From: Ilyomonas sp963847085
Lineage (GTDB): Bacteria > Bacteroidota > Bacteroidia > Chitinophagales > Chitinophagaceae
Direction: 5' to 3'
DNA length: 64,000 nucleotides
Assembly (NCBI GenBank): GCA_963847085.1
Contig: CAWJYO010000003.1
Location: forward strand, 62,001 to 126,000
The notes under the pieces were generated by a model. It did no database searches. It was not told the origin of the DNA and worked only from the letters and a program-made list of their open reading frames with translations. The translations under genes were made by a program, and so were the position numbers. Numbering within the stretch: position 1 is the first letter of the stretch; each line of letters opens with the position of its first letter. Below, piece after piece: positions 27,701-35,088 of the stretch.

Positions 27701-27730
27701 AGCAGGCAAAAGGATTTTCTTTTGCCTGCT
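27701..27730 (+). terminator. Terminator of the sigma/membrane-protein operon
   Basis: A perfect 12-base stem AGCAGGCAAAAG / CTTTTGCCTGCT with a six-base loop, 47 bases after the membrane-protein stop codon. Confidence 0.85.
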
Positions 27731-27844
27731 TATTGATATAAAATAGTTTGTGTTAGCCATCAGGTTTTGTTTCGCCTGACCTAACAGAATCTGGCTGCAA
27801 GCATTTTCAACAGTCATAGAAATGGAGAACTAAACTTTTAATGT

Positions 27845-28780
27845 ATGAAAATTCTTATTTATGGCGCTGGTGTTATAGGCAGTATTTATGCCGCAAAACT
27901 TTATGAAGCTGGTTATAATGTTACACTACTTGCCAGAGATAAACATTACGAAAGCTTACAGCAAAATGGAATCATTATAAAAGATATTGTAACAGGAAAT
28001 CAAACAATTAGTAGTGTACCATTAATACAACAATTAGGCGCCAATGACTTTTATGACTTGATAATTGTTACCGTTCGGTTAGACCAGCTTGAGACAGTGA
28101 TACCAGCTTTAAAAAATAATGTTTGTGGGTTAATAATGTTAATGCTTAATAATCCTGAAAGTATAAAGCCATTGACAAATGAATTAACGCCAAAGCATAT
28201 CATTTTAGGATTTCCGGGTGCAGGCGGAACTTATCAAAACAATATCATTGACTACATACAAATAAAGCAACAGGAAACTACGATTGGAGAGATAAGCGGC
28301 GAGTCTTCTCTCTGCATTAATGAGATAAAAAGCGTCTTTGAAAAAGCTGGTTTTAAAGTAACTATTAATGCAAATATGGAAGCCTGGCTAAAAACACATG
28401 CCGTGTTTGTTTCCTGCATTGCAGCAGCCATTAGTAAAGAAAATGGCAGCAGTGTGCAATTAGGTAAAAACAGAAGCAGTGTAAAAACGATGGTACAAAG
28501 TATAAGAGAAGGATTTAACGCCTGTAAAGTTCTGGGAATGCCCATTGCACCTGCTAACTTAAAAATCATTTTTATGATTATGCCGCAATGGTTCTCCATT
28601 TTATATTGGCAAAAAGCAATGCAAGGTGAATTAGGCACTTTAGCAATAGATCCACATGCAAATAAAGCTAAAAATGAAATGAAACTTCTTGCAAAAAAGG
28701 TATTAGATATAGTCCATGCGTCTTCTTTTCCTGCACCAACATTAGACAGGCTGCTTTCTTCATTTATAAGTCCAACCTAA
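27845..28780 (+). CDS. Ketopantoate reductase-like (PanE/ApbA family) dehydrogenase
   Basis: A 311-residue NADP-dependent 2-ketopantoate-reductase-family protein. The Rossmann loop is at the N-terminus (ILIYGAGVIGSIYAAKL), followed by VTLLARDKHYESL, a dinucleotide-domain end DLIIVTVRLDQLETV, a helical C-terminal domain with WLKTHAVFVSCIAAAISKEN, and an end rich in Pro and Ser. The pantoate-specific Lys and Glu positions cannot be confirmed by eye. The neighbours are stress genes and not pantothenate genes, so an unrelated 2-oxo acid may be the substrate. The protein is cytosolic. Confidence 0.82.
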   Translation: MKILIYGAGVIGSIYAAKLYEAGYNVTLLARDKHYESLQQNGIIIKDIVTGNQTISSVPLIQQLGANDFYDLIIVTVRLDQLETVIPALKNNVCGLIMLMLNNPESIKPLTNELTPKHIILGFPGAGGTYQNNIIDYIQIKQQETTIGEISGESSLCINEIKSVFEKAGFKVTINANMEAWLKTHAVFVSCIAAAISKENGSSVQLGKNRSSVKTMVQSIREGFNACKVLGMPIAPANLKIIFMIMPQWFSILYWQKAMQGELGTLAIDPHANKAKNEMKLLAKKVLDIVHASSFPAPTLDRLLSSFISPT

Positions 28781-28933
28781 ACATGAAAGTTGGATGATAA
28801 TTATTTTTCAATAGTAGGGCTTATAATGGCAGTAATTATTATACAGGAATGTGAACATAACTCAATAGCAGACTATACAAGTTTACTGTAGTGATAATAA
28901 AGTACTCGTGTAAATAAAATTCGGTATACAAAC

Positions 28934-29075
28934 GGTAGTGTTCTCAAATGTATGATGGAACCACATAGACACAATAGAGACAGAGGTTTCAGATAGTTTC
29001 CCTATGTGTTTTCCTTCCTATGTTTCTATGATTCTATGTGGTTCATTCAATCATCATCCATTTGAGAGCACTACC
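28934..29075. repeat. Long inverted-repeat element, copy A
   Basis: GGTAGTG and CTCAAATG at 28934-28950 mirror the block at 29058-29075, and AACCACATAG (28959-28968) mirrors CTATGTGGTT (29034-29043). The reverse complement of the core matches the element at 38310-38390 almost throughout. It occupies the centre of the 430-base gap between 28780 and 29211, of which the left 150 bases show nothing else. Confidence 0.75.
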
Positions 29076-29108
29076 TAACAAACGATGCTGCTTCAAATAC
29101 GTAAATTA

Positions 29109-29164
29109 TATAACAAATTACCAAAGTTGTGTAACAAACCTCTGCTATGACTTAGCGACCTTTA
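29109..29164 (+). promoter_or_regulatory. Spaced-box promoter element before the slipin gene
   Basis: TATAACA at 29109, TGTAACA at 29130 and GACCTTTA at 29157. The offsets of 21 and 27 bases equal those at 22295-22350. The third element runs into the hairpin at 29161. Confidence 0.62.
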
Positions 29165-29199
29165 TGAAGGAAATTATAAGCTTTAATTTCCTTCATAAA
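29161..29199 (+). promoter_or_regulatory. Perfect hairpin in the slipin leader
   Basis: TTTATGAAGGAAATT and AATTTCCTTCATAAA form a perfect 15-base stem with a nine-base loop, ending 11 bases before the start codon at 29211. An A-run follows it and there is no T-run, so a leader structure or operator is more likely than a terminator. Confidence 0.7.
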
Positions 29200-29210
29200 A
29201 AAGGTTTACA

Positions 29211-30131
29211 ATGAAAAGCAAAAGTCTGTTTTCTATATTCATATTTGTTGTCATCGTTGGTGCCGGCTTAGCTATTTTGTTCTCTGTGTATGGGTTATCC
29301 AATATTGAATTTGTAAAAATAGGCGCAGTAGTTATTTTTCTAATCGCACTCATTATTTCTTCGGCTATCAAGATCGCAAACCCCTGGGATAAGGCAGTTA
29401 TATTGCGTCTTGGTCATTTTCATACGCTAAAAGGTCCCGGGCTTTTTTTCATCATTCCAATCATTGATACAATACCCTACTGGATTGATACAAGAGTCAT
29501 CACCACCTCATTCAAAGCAGAAAAAACACTTACTAAAGATACCGTACCGGTTGATGTAGATGCTGTACTATTCTGGAAAGTGTTAGACCCTCAGAAAGCC
29601 GCCCTGGAAGTGGCAGATTATTTAAGCGCCATCAGCTGGGCTTCGCAAACTGCCCTGCGTGATGTTATAGGAAAGACCATGCTGTCAGACATGCTGGAAG
29701 GAAGAGATAAGATCAGTGAAGTACTTCAAAGAATTATAGATGAACGGACTGAACCCTGGGGGATTCATGTCAATTCTGTTGAGGTAAAAGATGTTTTAAT
29801 TCCTGCCGCATTGGAAAATGCAATGTCAATGCAGGCACAGGCAGAACGGGAGCGCCAGGCTCGTGTTATTCTTGGAGATTCGGAAAGACAGGTGGCTGAA
29901 AAATTTGGCGAAGCGGCCCTTACATATGCCAACAACCCTGTGGCTTTGCATTTACGCGCAATGAACATGCTCTATGAAGGATTGAAAGAAAATTCAACCA
30001 TTGTTATTGTACCCAGTTCAGCAGTAGATACCATGCAACTTGGCAGTATGGCAGGGTTAACGGCTTTGACAATGGGAATCGGACAAGACAAACTTAAGAA
30101 AGAGAACGGAGCCGTTTTGAAAGCAGATTAA
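29211..30131 (+). CDS. SPFH/Band 7 family protein (slipin/stomatin-like)
   Basis: 306 residues. Two N-terminal membrane helices (LFSIFIFVVIVGAGLAILF and FVKIGAVVIFLIALIISSA) are followed by an SPFH domain with DKAVILRLGHFHTLKGPGLF, VDVDAVLFWKVLDP, QTALRDVIGKTMLSDMLEGR, then the coiled-coil AQAERERQARVILGDSERQ. The C-terminus ends in charged residues. Slipins form large rings in the membrane and often work with an NfeD-like partner, which is absent here. The gene has both the spaced-box promoter and a perfect leader hairpin, so expression is probably tightly tuned. Confidence 0.93.
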   Translation: MKSKSLFSIFIFVVIVGAGLAILFSVYGLSNIEFVKIGAVVIFLIALIISSAIKIANPWDKAVILRLGHFHTLKGPGLFFIIPIIDTIPYWIDTRVITTSFKAEKTLTKDTVPVDVDAVLFWKVLDPQKAALEVADYLSAISWASQTALRDVIGKTMLSDMLEGRDKISEVLQRIIDERTEPWGIHVNSVEVKDVLIPAALENAMSMQAQAERERQARVILGDSERQVAEKFGEAALTYANNPVALHLRAMNMLYEGLKENSTIVIVPSSAVDTMQLGSMAGLTALTMGIGQDKLKKENGAVLKAD

Positions 30132-30173
30132 TGAAATGAATAGATAATTTCTTTTAAAATGAATTTATAAAAA

Positions 30174-31295
30174 ATGACAACAACTCCAGTCGAGCCGAAG
30201 AAGACGAAACTGTCTTCAGGCGACAATTTAAACGTAATAGGTAAGGATCAGCAAATGAAGGCTTTGGTTTATCATGGTCCTGGTAAAAAGTCCTGGGAAG
30301 AAAAACCGAAACCCATTATAGACAAGCCAACCGATGCTATTGTAAAAATCCTGAAAACCACAATCTGCGGAACCGATTTGCATATTATGAAAGGCGATGT
30401 GCCGGAAGTTACAACCGGCAGAATTATAGGTCATGAAGGCGTTGGCATCATTGAAGAAGCCGGAAGTGCGGTAAGCAATTTTAAAAAAGGAGATCATGTT
30501 TTAATTTCATGCATTACCTCGTGCGGTAAATGCGATTATTGCAAACGCGGCATGTATTCGCATTGCGAAAAAGGCGGATGGATATTGGGTCATTTAATTG
30601 ATGGAACACAGGCAGAGTATGTACGGATTCCGTTTGCCGATACCAGCTTATATCATATACCCGAAGGCGGAGATGAAGAAGCATTGGTGATGCTTAGCGA
30701 TGTTTTGCCAACCGGTTTTGAATGTGGCGTGTTGAATGGAAAAGTAGAGCCTGGTAACACAGTAGCTATAGTAGGTTCAGGACCGATAGGATTGGCTGCT
30801 TTACTCACCGCGCAGTTTTATTCACCCTCCGAAATTATTATGATTGATCCTGATGATAACCGCCTCGAAATAGCAAAAAAATTTGGCGCCACACAGGTGA
30901 TTAATAACAGTAAAGAAAATGCGGTTGAAAGAGTGAAACAACTCACCGGCAATAAAGGAGCTGATACTGTAATCGAAGCGGTAGGCATTCCGGCAACATT
31001 TGAATTGTGTCAATCGCTGGTAGCGCCGGGTGGCGTCATTGCTAATATCGGGGTACATGGCAAAAGCGTGGAGCTTCATCTGGAAACACTTTGGTCTAAA
31101 AACATTACCATCACAACACGGTTGGTAGATACAGTTACTACACCTATGTTGCTTAAAACTATCCAATCTGAAAAGCTGAATTCAAAACAGTTGATTACGC
31201 ATCATTTTAAACTAAACGATATTATCAATGCATACGACACGTTTCAAAATGCAGGGAGAGAAAAAGCATTAAAAGTTATTTTGACAAATGAGTAA
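30174..31295 (+). CDS. Zinc-dependent medium-chain alcohol dehydrogenase
   Basis: A 373-residue MDR-family dehydrogenase. The catalytic zinc ligand is in TTICGTDLHIMKGD with GHEGVGII, the structural zinc lobe is CGKCDYCKRGMYSHC, and the NAD-binding motif is VAIVGSGPIGLAALL with the acidic end IMIDPDD (an NAD preference). An N-terminal extension of about 27 residues precedes the usual start; ATG 30255 (MKALVYHGPG) is an equally good start. It oxidises or reduces short alcohols and aldehydes. It lies 42 bases after the slipin gene on the same strand, so one transcript is likely. Confidence 0.92.
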   Translation: MTTTPVEPKKTKLSSGDNLNVIGKDQQMKALVYHGPGKKSWEEKPKPIIDKPTDAIVKILKTTICGTDLHIMKGDVPEVTTGRIIGHEGVGIIEEAGSAVSNFKKGDHVLISCITSCGKCDYCKRGMYSHCEKGGWILGHLIDGTQAEYVRIPFADTSLYHIPEGGDEEALVMLSDVLPTGFECGVLNGKVEPGNTVAIVGSGPIGLAALLTAQFYSPSEIIMIDPDDNRLEIAKKFGATQVINNSKENAVERVKQLTGNKGADTVIEAVGIPATFELCQSLVAPGGVIANIGVHGKSVELHLETLWSKNITITTRLVDTVTTPMLLKTIQSEKLNSKQLITHHFKLNDIINAYDTFQNAGREKALKVILTNE

Positions 31296-31348
31296 AAGGG
31301 TTGCTAGCTAATAAAAATGACAGAATTAAGTTAAACAAAAAATAAATT

Positions 31349-31780
31349 ATGCAAATCAACACAAACAGTTTAACCAGCTATACACTGGAAGCCACGGATG
31401 GAGTAATTGGAAAAGTGTAAGCTTTTTATTTTGATGATAATACATGGACGATTCGTTATCTGGTTGTGAAAACAGGTGGTTGGCTATCGGGTCGTAAAGT
31501 ACTCATCTCTCCTAAAGCAGTATTAAAAGATTCTTGGGAATTGGATTCACTGCCTGTAAATCTTACCAAAGAGCAGGTAAGCAGCAGCCCCGATATTGAT
31601 ACTGATAAACCCGTATCGCGGCAGCAGGAAGCCGAACTATTTGCACATTACCCGTGGCAAAATTATTGGGGCGGCGGGTTTTACGCCGGTGGTGTCTGGG
31701 GTATTATGTCTCCTGCTTCTACCATTGATAATACAATCGCAAATGAACCTGAAACGAACGAGCTGCCGCAATCTCTTTGA
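31349..31780 (+). pseudogene. PRC-barrel protein with early stop and truncated end
   Basis: ATG 31349 opens LEATDGVIGKV, then a TAA at 31418-31420 (codon 24) precedes AFYFDDNTWTIRYLVVKTGG, SGRKVLISPKAVL and SSPDIDTDKPVSRQQEAELF. Without the stop this is one intact PRC-barrel domain; homologues carry Lys or a similar residue at the stop position. The usual second PRC domain of this double-barrel family is absent, because the frame ends at 31780 where the IS3 remnant begins. The gene is thus damaged twice. It belongs to the stress cluster, where PRC proteins commonly sit with BON and Usp genes. Confidence 0.82.
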
Positions 31781-31784
31781 TAGT

Positions 31785-32279
31785 CTTTGTCTTACCGGTC
31801 TGTCTTCTCTTCGAGATGGGCCTTATAGTACCAACCTGACCGGTGCATACAGACTACCGCACAAGCCCTTTTCGCCTGCACCCGGTAATCCTCTATGAGT
31901 TTTGTTGCCAGCTGCTTTAGCTGCCGGAGCTTTATACATTTTTTTTAAGACTTCCTGCAACATCTGCTTATCCAACGTCAGGTCGGCCACAATCTGTTTC
32001 AAGCGGTTATTCTCATCCTCCAGCTGCCGCAACCTTCGCAGCTCTGTTACACCCAAACCACCAAACTTCTTCCAGTTATAAAATGTAGCTTCACTGATGC
32101 CCATCTTCCGGCATACTTCCTCAACCCTCACTCCGCCATCCGCCTGGCGCAGCGCAAATACAATTTGTGCCTCTGTAAACTTTGTCTTTTTCATGCCGTA
32201 ATCATTCATCATTTTAAAATTATGAATACTACCCCTTTTCTCTACTTTACCACCGTCCGGTTTTATGGGAGGACGTCAG
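31785..32279 (-). mobile_element. IS3-family insertion sequence remnant
   Basis: It holds a complete-looking OrfA and only the first 30 or so codons of OrfB (EDYRVQAKRACAVVCMHRSG in the other frame, ending at 31792), so most of the transposase catalytic part is deleted. The upstream end is probably near 32279, where TGACGTCCTCCCATAAAACC could be the terminal repeat. The downstream end is fused to the truncated PRC gene near 31785. The opposite terminal repeat is missing, so the element cannot move by itself. Both end positions are approximate. Confidence 0.75.
31823..32194 (-). pseudogene. IS3-family transposase OrfA
   Basis: From ATG 32194 the product starts with KKTKFTEAQIVFALRQADGG, then the helix-turn-helix VEEVCRKMGISEATFYNWKK and a leucine-zipper-like tail (LRRLRQLEDENNRLKQIV, then LDKQMLQEVLKKM). 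This is the DNA-binding and multimerising subunit of an IS3-type transposase. The normal end is near the LKKM residues; the following 35 or so residues come from reading over the OrfB start out of frame. A -1 frameshift would normally give OrfAB, but OrfB is cut off. It is inactive by itself. Confidence 0.88.
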
Positions 32280-32314
32280 CCTTTAAAATTAAGATGTAGT
32301 TTTTAAAAACGAAA

Positions 32315-32344
32315 AAGCCGTTACAATAATTATCGTAACGGCTT
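32315..32344 (-). terminator. Terminator downstream of tRNA-Ala
   Basis: A perfect ten-base stem AAGCCGTTAC / GTAACGGCTT with a T-run on the minus strand, 11 bases beyond the tRNA 3' end. Confidence 0.85.
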
Positions 32345-32354
32345 AAAAATCAAG

Positions 32355-32427
<73 letters not shown>

Positions 32428-32439
32428 TTTAATTTATTT

Positions 32440-32498
32440 TTCGAACCACTGACCTTCCCGACATGTCGGGACTTTTCTACCAACTTAGCTAATTCCCC
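32440..32498 (-). pseudogene. Degenerate tRNA-Ala copy with a palindrome in place of the anticodon arm
   Basis: On the minus strand it repeats the tRNA's 5' acceptor strand and D-arm (GGGGAATTAGCTAAGTTGG) and the T-loop GGTTCGA. The 3' acceptor strand is lost. The anticodon arm is replaced by the 16-base perfect palindrome TCCCGACATGTCGGGA (32456-32471). It lies 12 bases upstream of the intact gene. It cannot form a working tRNA. Confidence 0.8.
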
Positions 32499-32552
32499 TT
32501 TGAAAGGAACGCAAAAATAGAAGGCTTTACGGTTTATCCAAAAATAAAACGG

Positions 32553-32789
32553 TTATTTAATTTCTTCAAAGTCTATATACTCGCTATCCTTGTTATCGGC
32601 TTTTGTTGTTGGTGTTGTGTTTCGGGCAGCCGTATTTTGTGTCGAAGCTGAAGTTTGGTTTTGCCGCATTTGTTGCATCTGATCGCGAACGGTACTGGAT
32701 ACTTTGGCAACCGGTACAATAATATTAAACACCAACTTATAAATGAGGTAAATAATAAAAACGGCAAAAATAAGTTCTCCTAACTGCAT
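32553..32789 (-). CDS. DUF4834-like small membrane protein
   Basis: A 78-residue protein from the ATG at 32789 (MQLGELIFAVFIIYLIYKLV). One N-terminal membrane helix is followed by a Gln-rich segment (STVRDQMQQMRQNQ), a low-complexity Asn/Thr stretch and the acidic end SEYIDFEEIK. This architecture and the DFEEIK-like end match the Bacteroidota DUF4834 family, usually found beside tRNA genes or rimP. The function is unknown. It is divergent from rimP. Confidence 0.8.
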   Translation of the reverse strand: MQLGELIFAVFIIYLIYKLVFNIIVPVAKVSSTVRDQMQQMRQNQTSASTQNTAARNTTPTTKADNKDSEYIDFEEIK

Positions 32790-32869
32790 GATATTACAAA
32801 GATAAGCGGGCATATTATGCCGTAATCAAATGAAGATTCGTTTTTTACAAACGGTTAACATCAAACCTA

Positions 32870-32900
32870 TTTGGAAGGTTGACACTATTTTTTATATTTG
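32870..32900 (+). promoter_or_regulatory. Bacteroidota sigma-A promoter for rimP-nusA
   Basis: TTTG at 32870-32873, a 19-base spacer and TATATTTG at 32893-32900, matching the TTTG-N19-TAnnTTTG consensus. Transcription should start near 32907. Confidence 0.8.
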
Positions 32901-32916
32901 CAAAAGAAAAATGAGT

Positions 32917-32943
32917 AGAAGGGAACGGGAGCCGTTCCCTTCT
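32917..32943 (+). promoter_or_regulatory. Perfect hairpin in the rimP leader
   Basis: AGAAGGGAACGG and CCGTTCCCTTCT form a 12-base perfect stem with a three-base loop, starting about ten bases after the predicted transcription start and ending 13 bases before the rimP ATG. There is no T-run, so a translational or RNA-stability role is more likely than termination. Confidence 0.75.
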
Positions 32944-32956
32944 CTGTTATCATAAC

Positions 32957-33427
32957 ATGACGTTAGCCGAACAATTACAAAAGATCGAGTCGCTGGTAAA
33001 TGAGGTTTTGAAGGAAGAATCACAATTCTTTTTGGTGTCGTTGCGCATTAAACCTACAAATAATGTAAGGCTTTATTTGGATGGTGATGCCGGTTTACCT
33101 ATCGAAAAATGTGTTTATTTCAATAGAAAAATTTACAAGCTTCTTGAAGAAGCACATTTGTTTCCCGAAGGTGAATTTTCGTTGGAAGTGTCATCACCGG
33201 GAGTTGATGAACCGTTGAAATCACACCGTCAATATACAAAGAACATCGGTAGAACTGTTGAAGTGGTTCTTAAAGATGAAACCAAAAAAACCGGGAAGTT
33301 ATTGCACGTTGCAGATGCCGATTTTATTCTGGAAGAAACTGTCGGCAAAGGAAAAAAAGCGGTAACGCAGCAAACCGTTGTTCCGTTCGAAAATGTAAAA
33401 ACAACAACCGTTCAAATACAATTTTAA
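32957..33427 (+). CDS. rimP: Ribosome maturation factor RimP
   Basis: A 156-residue RimP, required for 30S subunit assembly. The N-terminal domain has FFLVSLRIKPTNNVRLYLDG and the family helix with YFNRKIYKLLEEAHLFPEGE, then the conserved EVSSPGVDEPLKSHRQYTKN. The C-terminal SH3-like domain has GRTVEVVLKD and GKLLHVADADFILEET. The length is normal. It is first in rimP-nusA; the promoter and a leader hairpin lie just upstream. Confidence 0.96.
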   Translation: MTLAEQLQKIESLVNEVLKEESQFFLVSLRIKPTNNVRLYLDGDAGLPIEKCVYFNRKIYKLLEEAHLFPEGEFSLEVSSPGVDEPLKSHRQYTKNIGRTVEVVLKDETKKTGKLLHVADADFILEETVGKGKKAVTQQTVVPFENVKTTTVQIQF

Positions 33428-33481
33428 AAAGTGGGAAAAGATTATCACATCGCACCTCCCTCATCATAAATCGTACATAAC

Positions 33482-34729
33482 ATGGCAAGTATTAACTTGA
33501 TAGATGCATTTCAGGAATTTAAAGACGCTGAAAATATTGACCGTCCTACCATGATGAAAGTGGTGGAAGATGTATTTAAAACATTGCTTCGCAAAAAATT
33601 TGGCAGTGATGAGAATTTCGACGTGATCGTAAATGCCGAGAAAGGCGATCTTGAAATTTTTCGTCGCCGCATGATTGTGGAGGATGGCGAAGTGATGGAC
33701 CCTTTGGCTGAAGTAGGATACAGCGAAGCTGTAAAAATTGAGCCTGACTTTGAAGTAGGCGAAGAGTTATTCCAGGAGATGGATATTCTCGACTTTGGCA
33801 GACGTGCTATTTTGGCTGCAAAACAAACCCTGGCAAGCCGTATTTCTGATCTGAAGAAGAATGTGCTGATAAAAAAATATGGCGATCGCATTAACGAAAT
33901 CATTACAGCAGAAGTATATCAGGTATGGAAAAAAGAAGTGTTGCTGCTGGATGAAGAAGGCAACGAACTGATTCTTCCCAAGTCGGAGCAAATACCACAG
34001 GATTTCTTTAAAAAAGGCGAAAACATACGTGCCATTGTTCGCCGCATTGATTTAAAAAACAGTTCGCCTGTTATCATTGTAAGCCGCACTGCGCCTGAGT
34101 TCCTGGCTAAGCTATTAGAGATAGAAGTGCCAGAAATTTTTGATGGATTGATTAGCATCCGCAAAATTGTTCGCGAACCCGGCGAGCGTGCAAAAGTTGC
34201 TGTTGAAAGCTTTGATGATCGTATAGATCCGGTAGGAGCTTGCGTGGGTATGAAAGGCAGCCGCATTCATGGAATTGTGCGCGAATTAAAAAATGAAAAC
34301 ATTGATGTTATTAACTATACATCCAACGTACAATTGCTCATTCAACGTTCGTTAACGCCGGCAAAAATCAGCTACATGAATTTAGATACTGAGCAAAAAC
34401 AAGCTGATGTGTATTTGAAAGCCGACCAGGTTTCTCTTGCTATTGGCAGACGTGGCGTGAATATAAAACTGGCGCAGGAATTAACGGGCTTCGACATAGA
34501 TGTGTTCAGGGAAAATGAAGGACAGGAGGAAGAATACGATATTGATCTTGACGAATTTGCCGATGAAATTGAACCTTGGATTATTGATGAATTAAAAAGG
34601 GTTGGATGTGATACCGGACGAAGCGTTTTAAATTTAAGTGCAGAAGAACTGGAACGCCGTACTGATTTGGAAAAAGAAACCATTTCCGATGTCATTAATG
34701 TGCTGCAATCTGAGTTCGATCGTGGTTAA
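33482..34729 (+). CDS. nusA: Transcription termination/antitermination factor NusA
   Basis: A 415-residue NusA that binds RNA polymerase and nascent RNA and modulates pausing, termination and antitermination. The domains in order are an N-terminal RNAP-binding part (about 1-130), S1 (about 135-200, with GENIRAIVRRID), KH1 with IRKIVREPGERAKVAVES and GACVGMKGSRIHGIVRELK, KH2 with DQVSLAIGRRGVNIKLAQEL, and an acidic tail ending in a helix-hairpin-helix-like segment (LNLSAEELERRTDLEKE). The long acid repeats of proteobacterial NusA are absent, as usual for Bacteroidota. It lies 54 bases after rimP. Confidence 0.97.
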   Translation: MASINLIDAFQEFKDAENIDRPTMMKVVEDVFKTLLRKKFGSDENFDVIVNAEKGDLEIFRRRMIVEDGEVMDPLAEVGYSEAVKIEPDFEVGEELFQEMDILDFGRRAILAAKQTLASRISDLKKNVLIKKYGDRINEIITAEVYQVWKKEVLLLDEEGNELILPKSEQIPQDFFKKGENIRAIVRRIDLKNSSPVIIVSRTAPEFLAKLLEIEVPEIFDGLISIRKIVREPGERAKVAVESFDDRIDPVGACVGMKGSRIHGIVRELKNENIDVINYTSNVQLLIQRSLTPAKISYMNLDTEQKQADVYLKADQVSLAIGRRGVNIKLAQELTGFDIDVFRENEGQEEEYDIDLDEFADEIEPWIIDELKRVGCDTGRSVLNLSAEELERRTDLEKETISDVINVLQSEFDRG

Positions 34730-35088
34730 TTTTTTGCTTAATAAAACAGAATTGTCGAAAAAATAAGTTTGTTTTTACCTTATTTTCTGACGGCATTTTA
34801 CAAAAGCATAACAGCTTTTGTGGCAACAGTTTCTATGTTTCTTATTGATTTGAGAAAATAGGCTTTATCGTTCAGTTTAACCTTTGTAATGAGTTAATTT
34901 TGCACTTTATTTTATAATAATTTTAAATATAGAAAACTAGAAGAGAATAGGAGTAATAAAGTAAAAAAGAAGATAAAAATAAAAGCAAAACATAATTTGC
35001 TCGAAAGTTTTTTAAATATAAACTTTACAAAAAAATAAAAACGCTGTTCATCAATGAATGTAACAGCGACGACAAATAAAAACACTGA
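34730..35088 (+). other. AT-rich gap between nusA and infB
   Basis: 359 bases with no gene. A short hairpin ACAAAAGC / GCTTTTGT at 34800-34821 could weakly terminate nusA, and TAATTTTG (34895-34902) is a possible -7 element for a separate infB promoter, with a poor -33 match. Confidence 0.5.

Noticed and set aside
28934..29075. Considered as a CRISPR repeat pair
   Set aside because: There are only two arms, inverted rather than direct, with no spacers or cas genes; it is a hairpin element.
25608..31420. Reassigned stop codon (TAA read as Lys) in the stress cluster
   Set aside because: Most genes here, including neighbours, end with TAA as a normal stop; nonsense change or base-call error is simpler.
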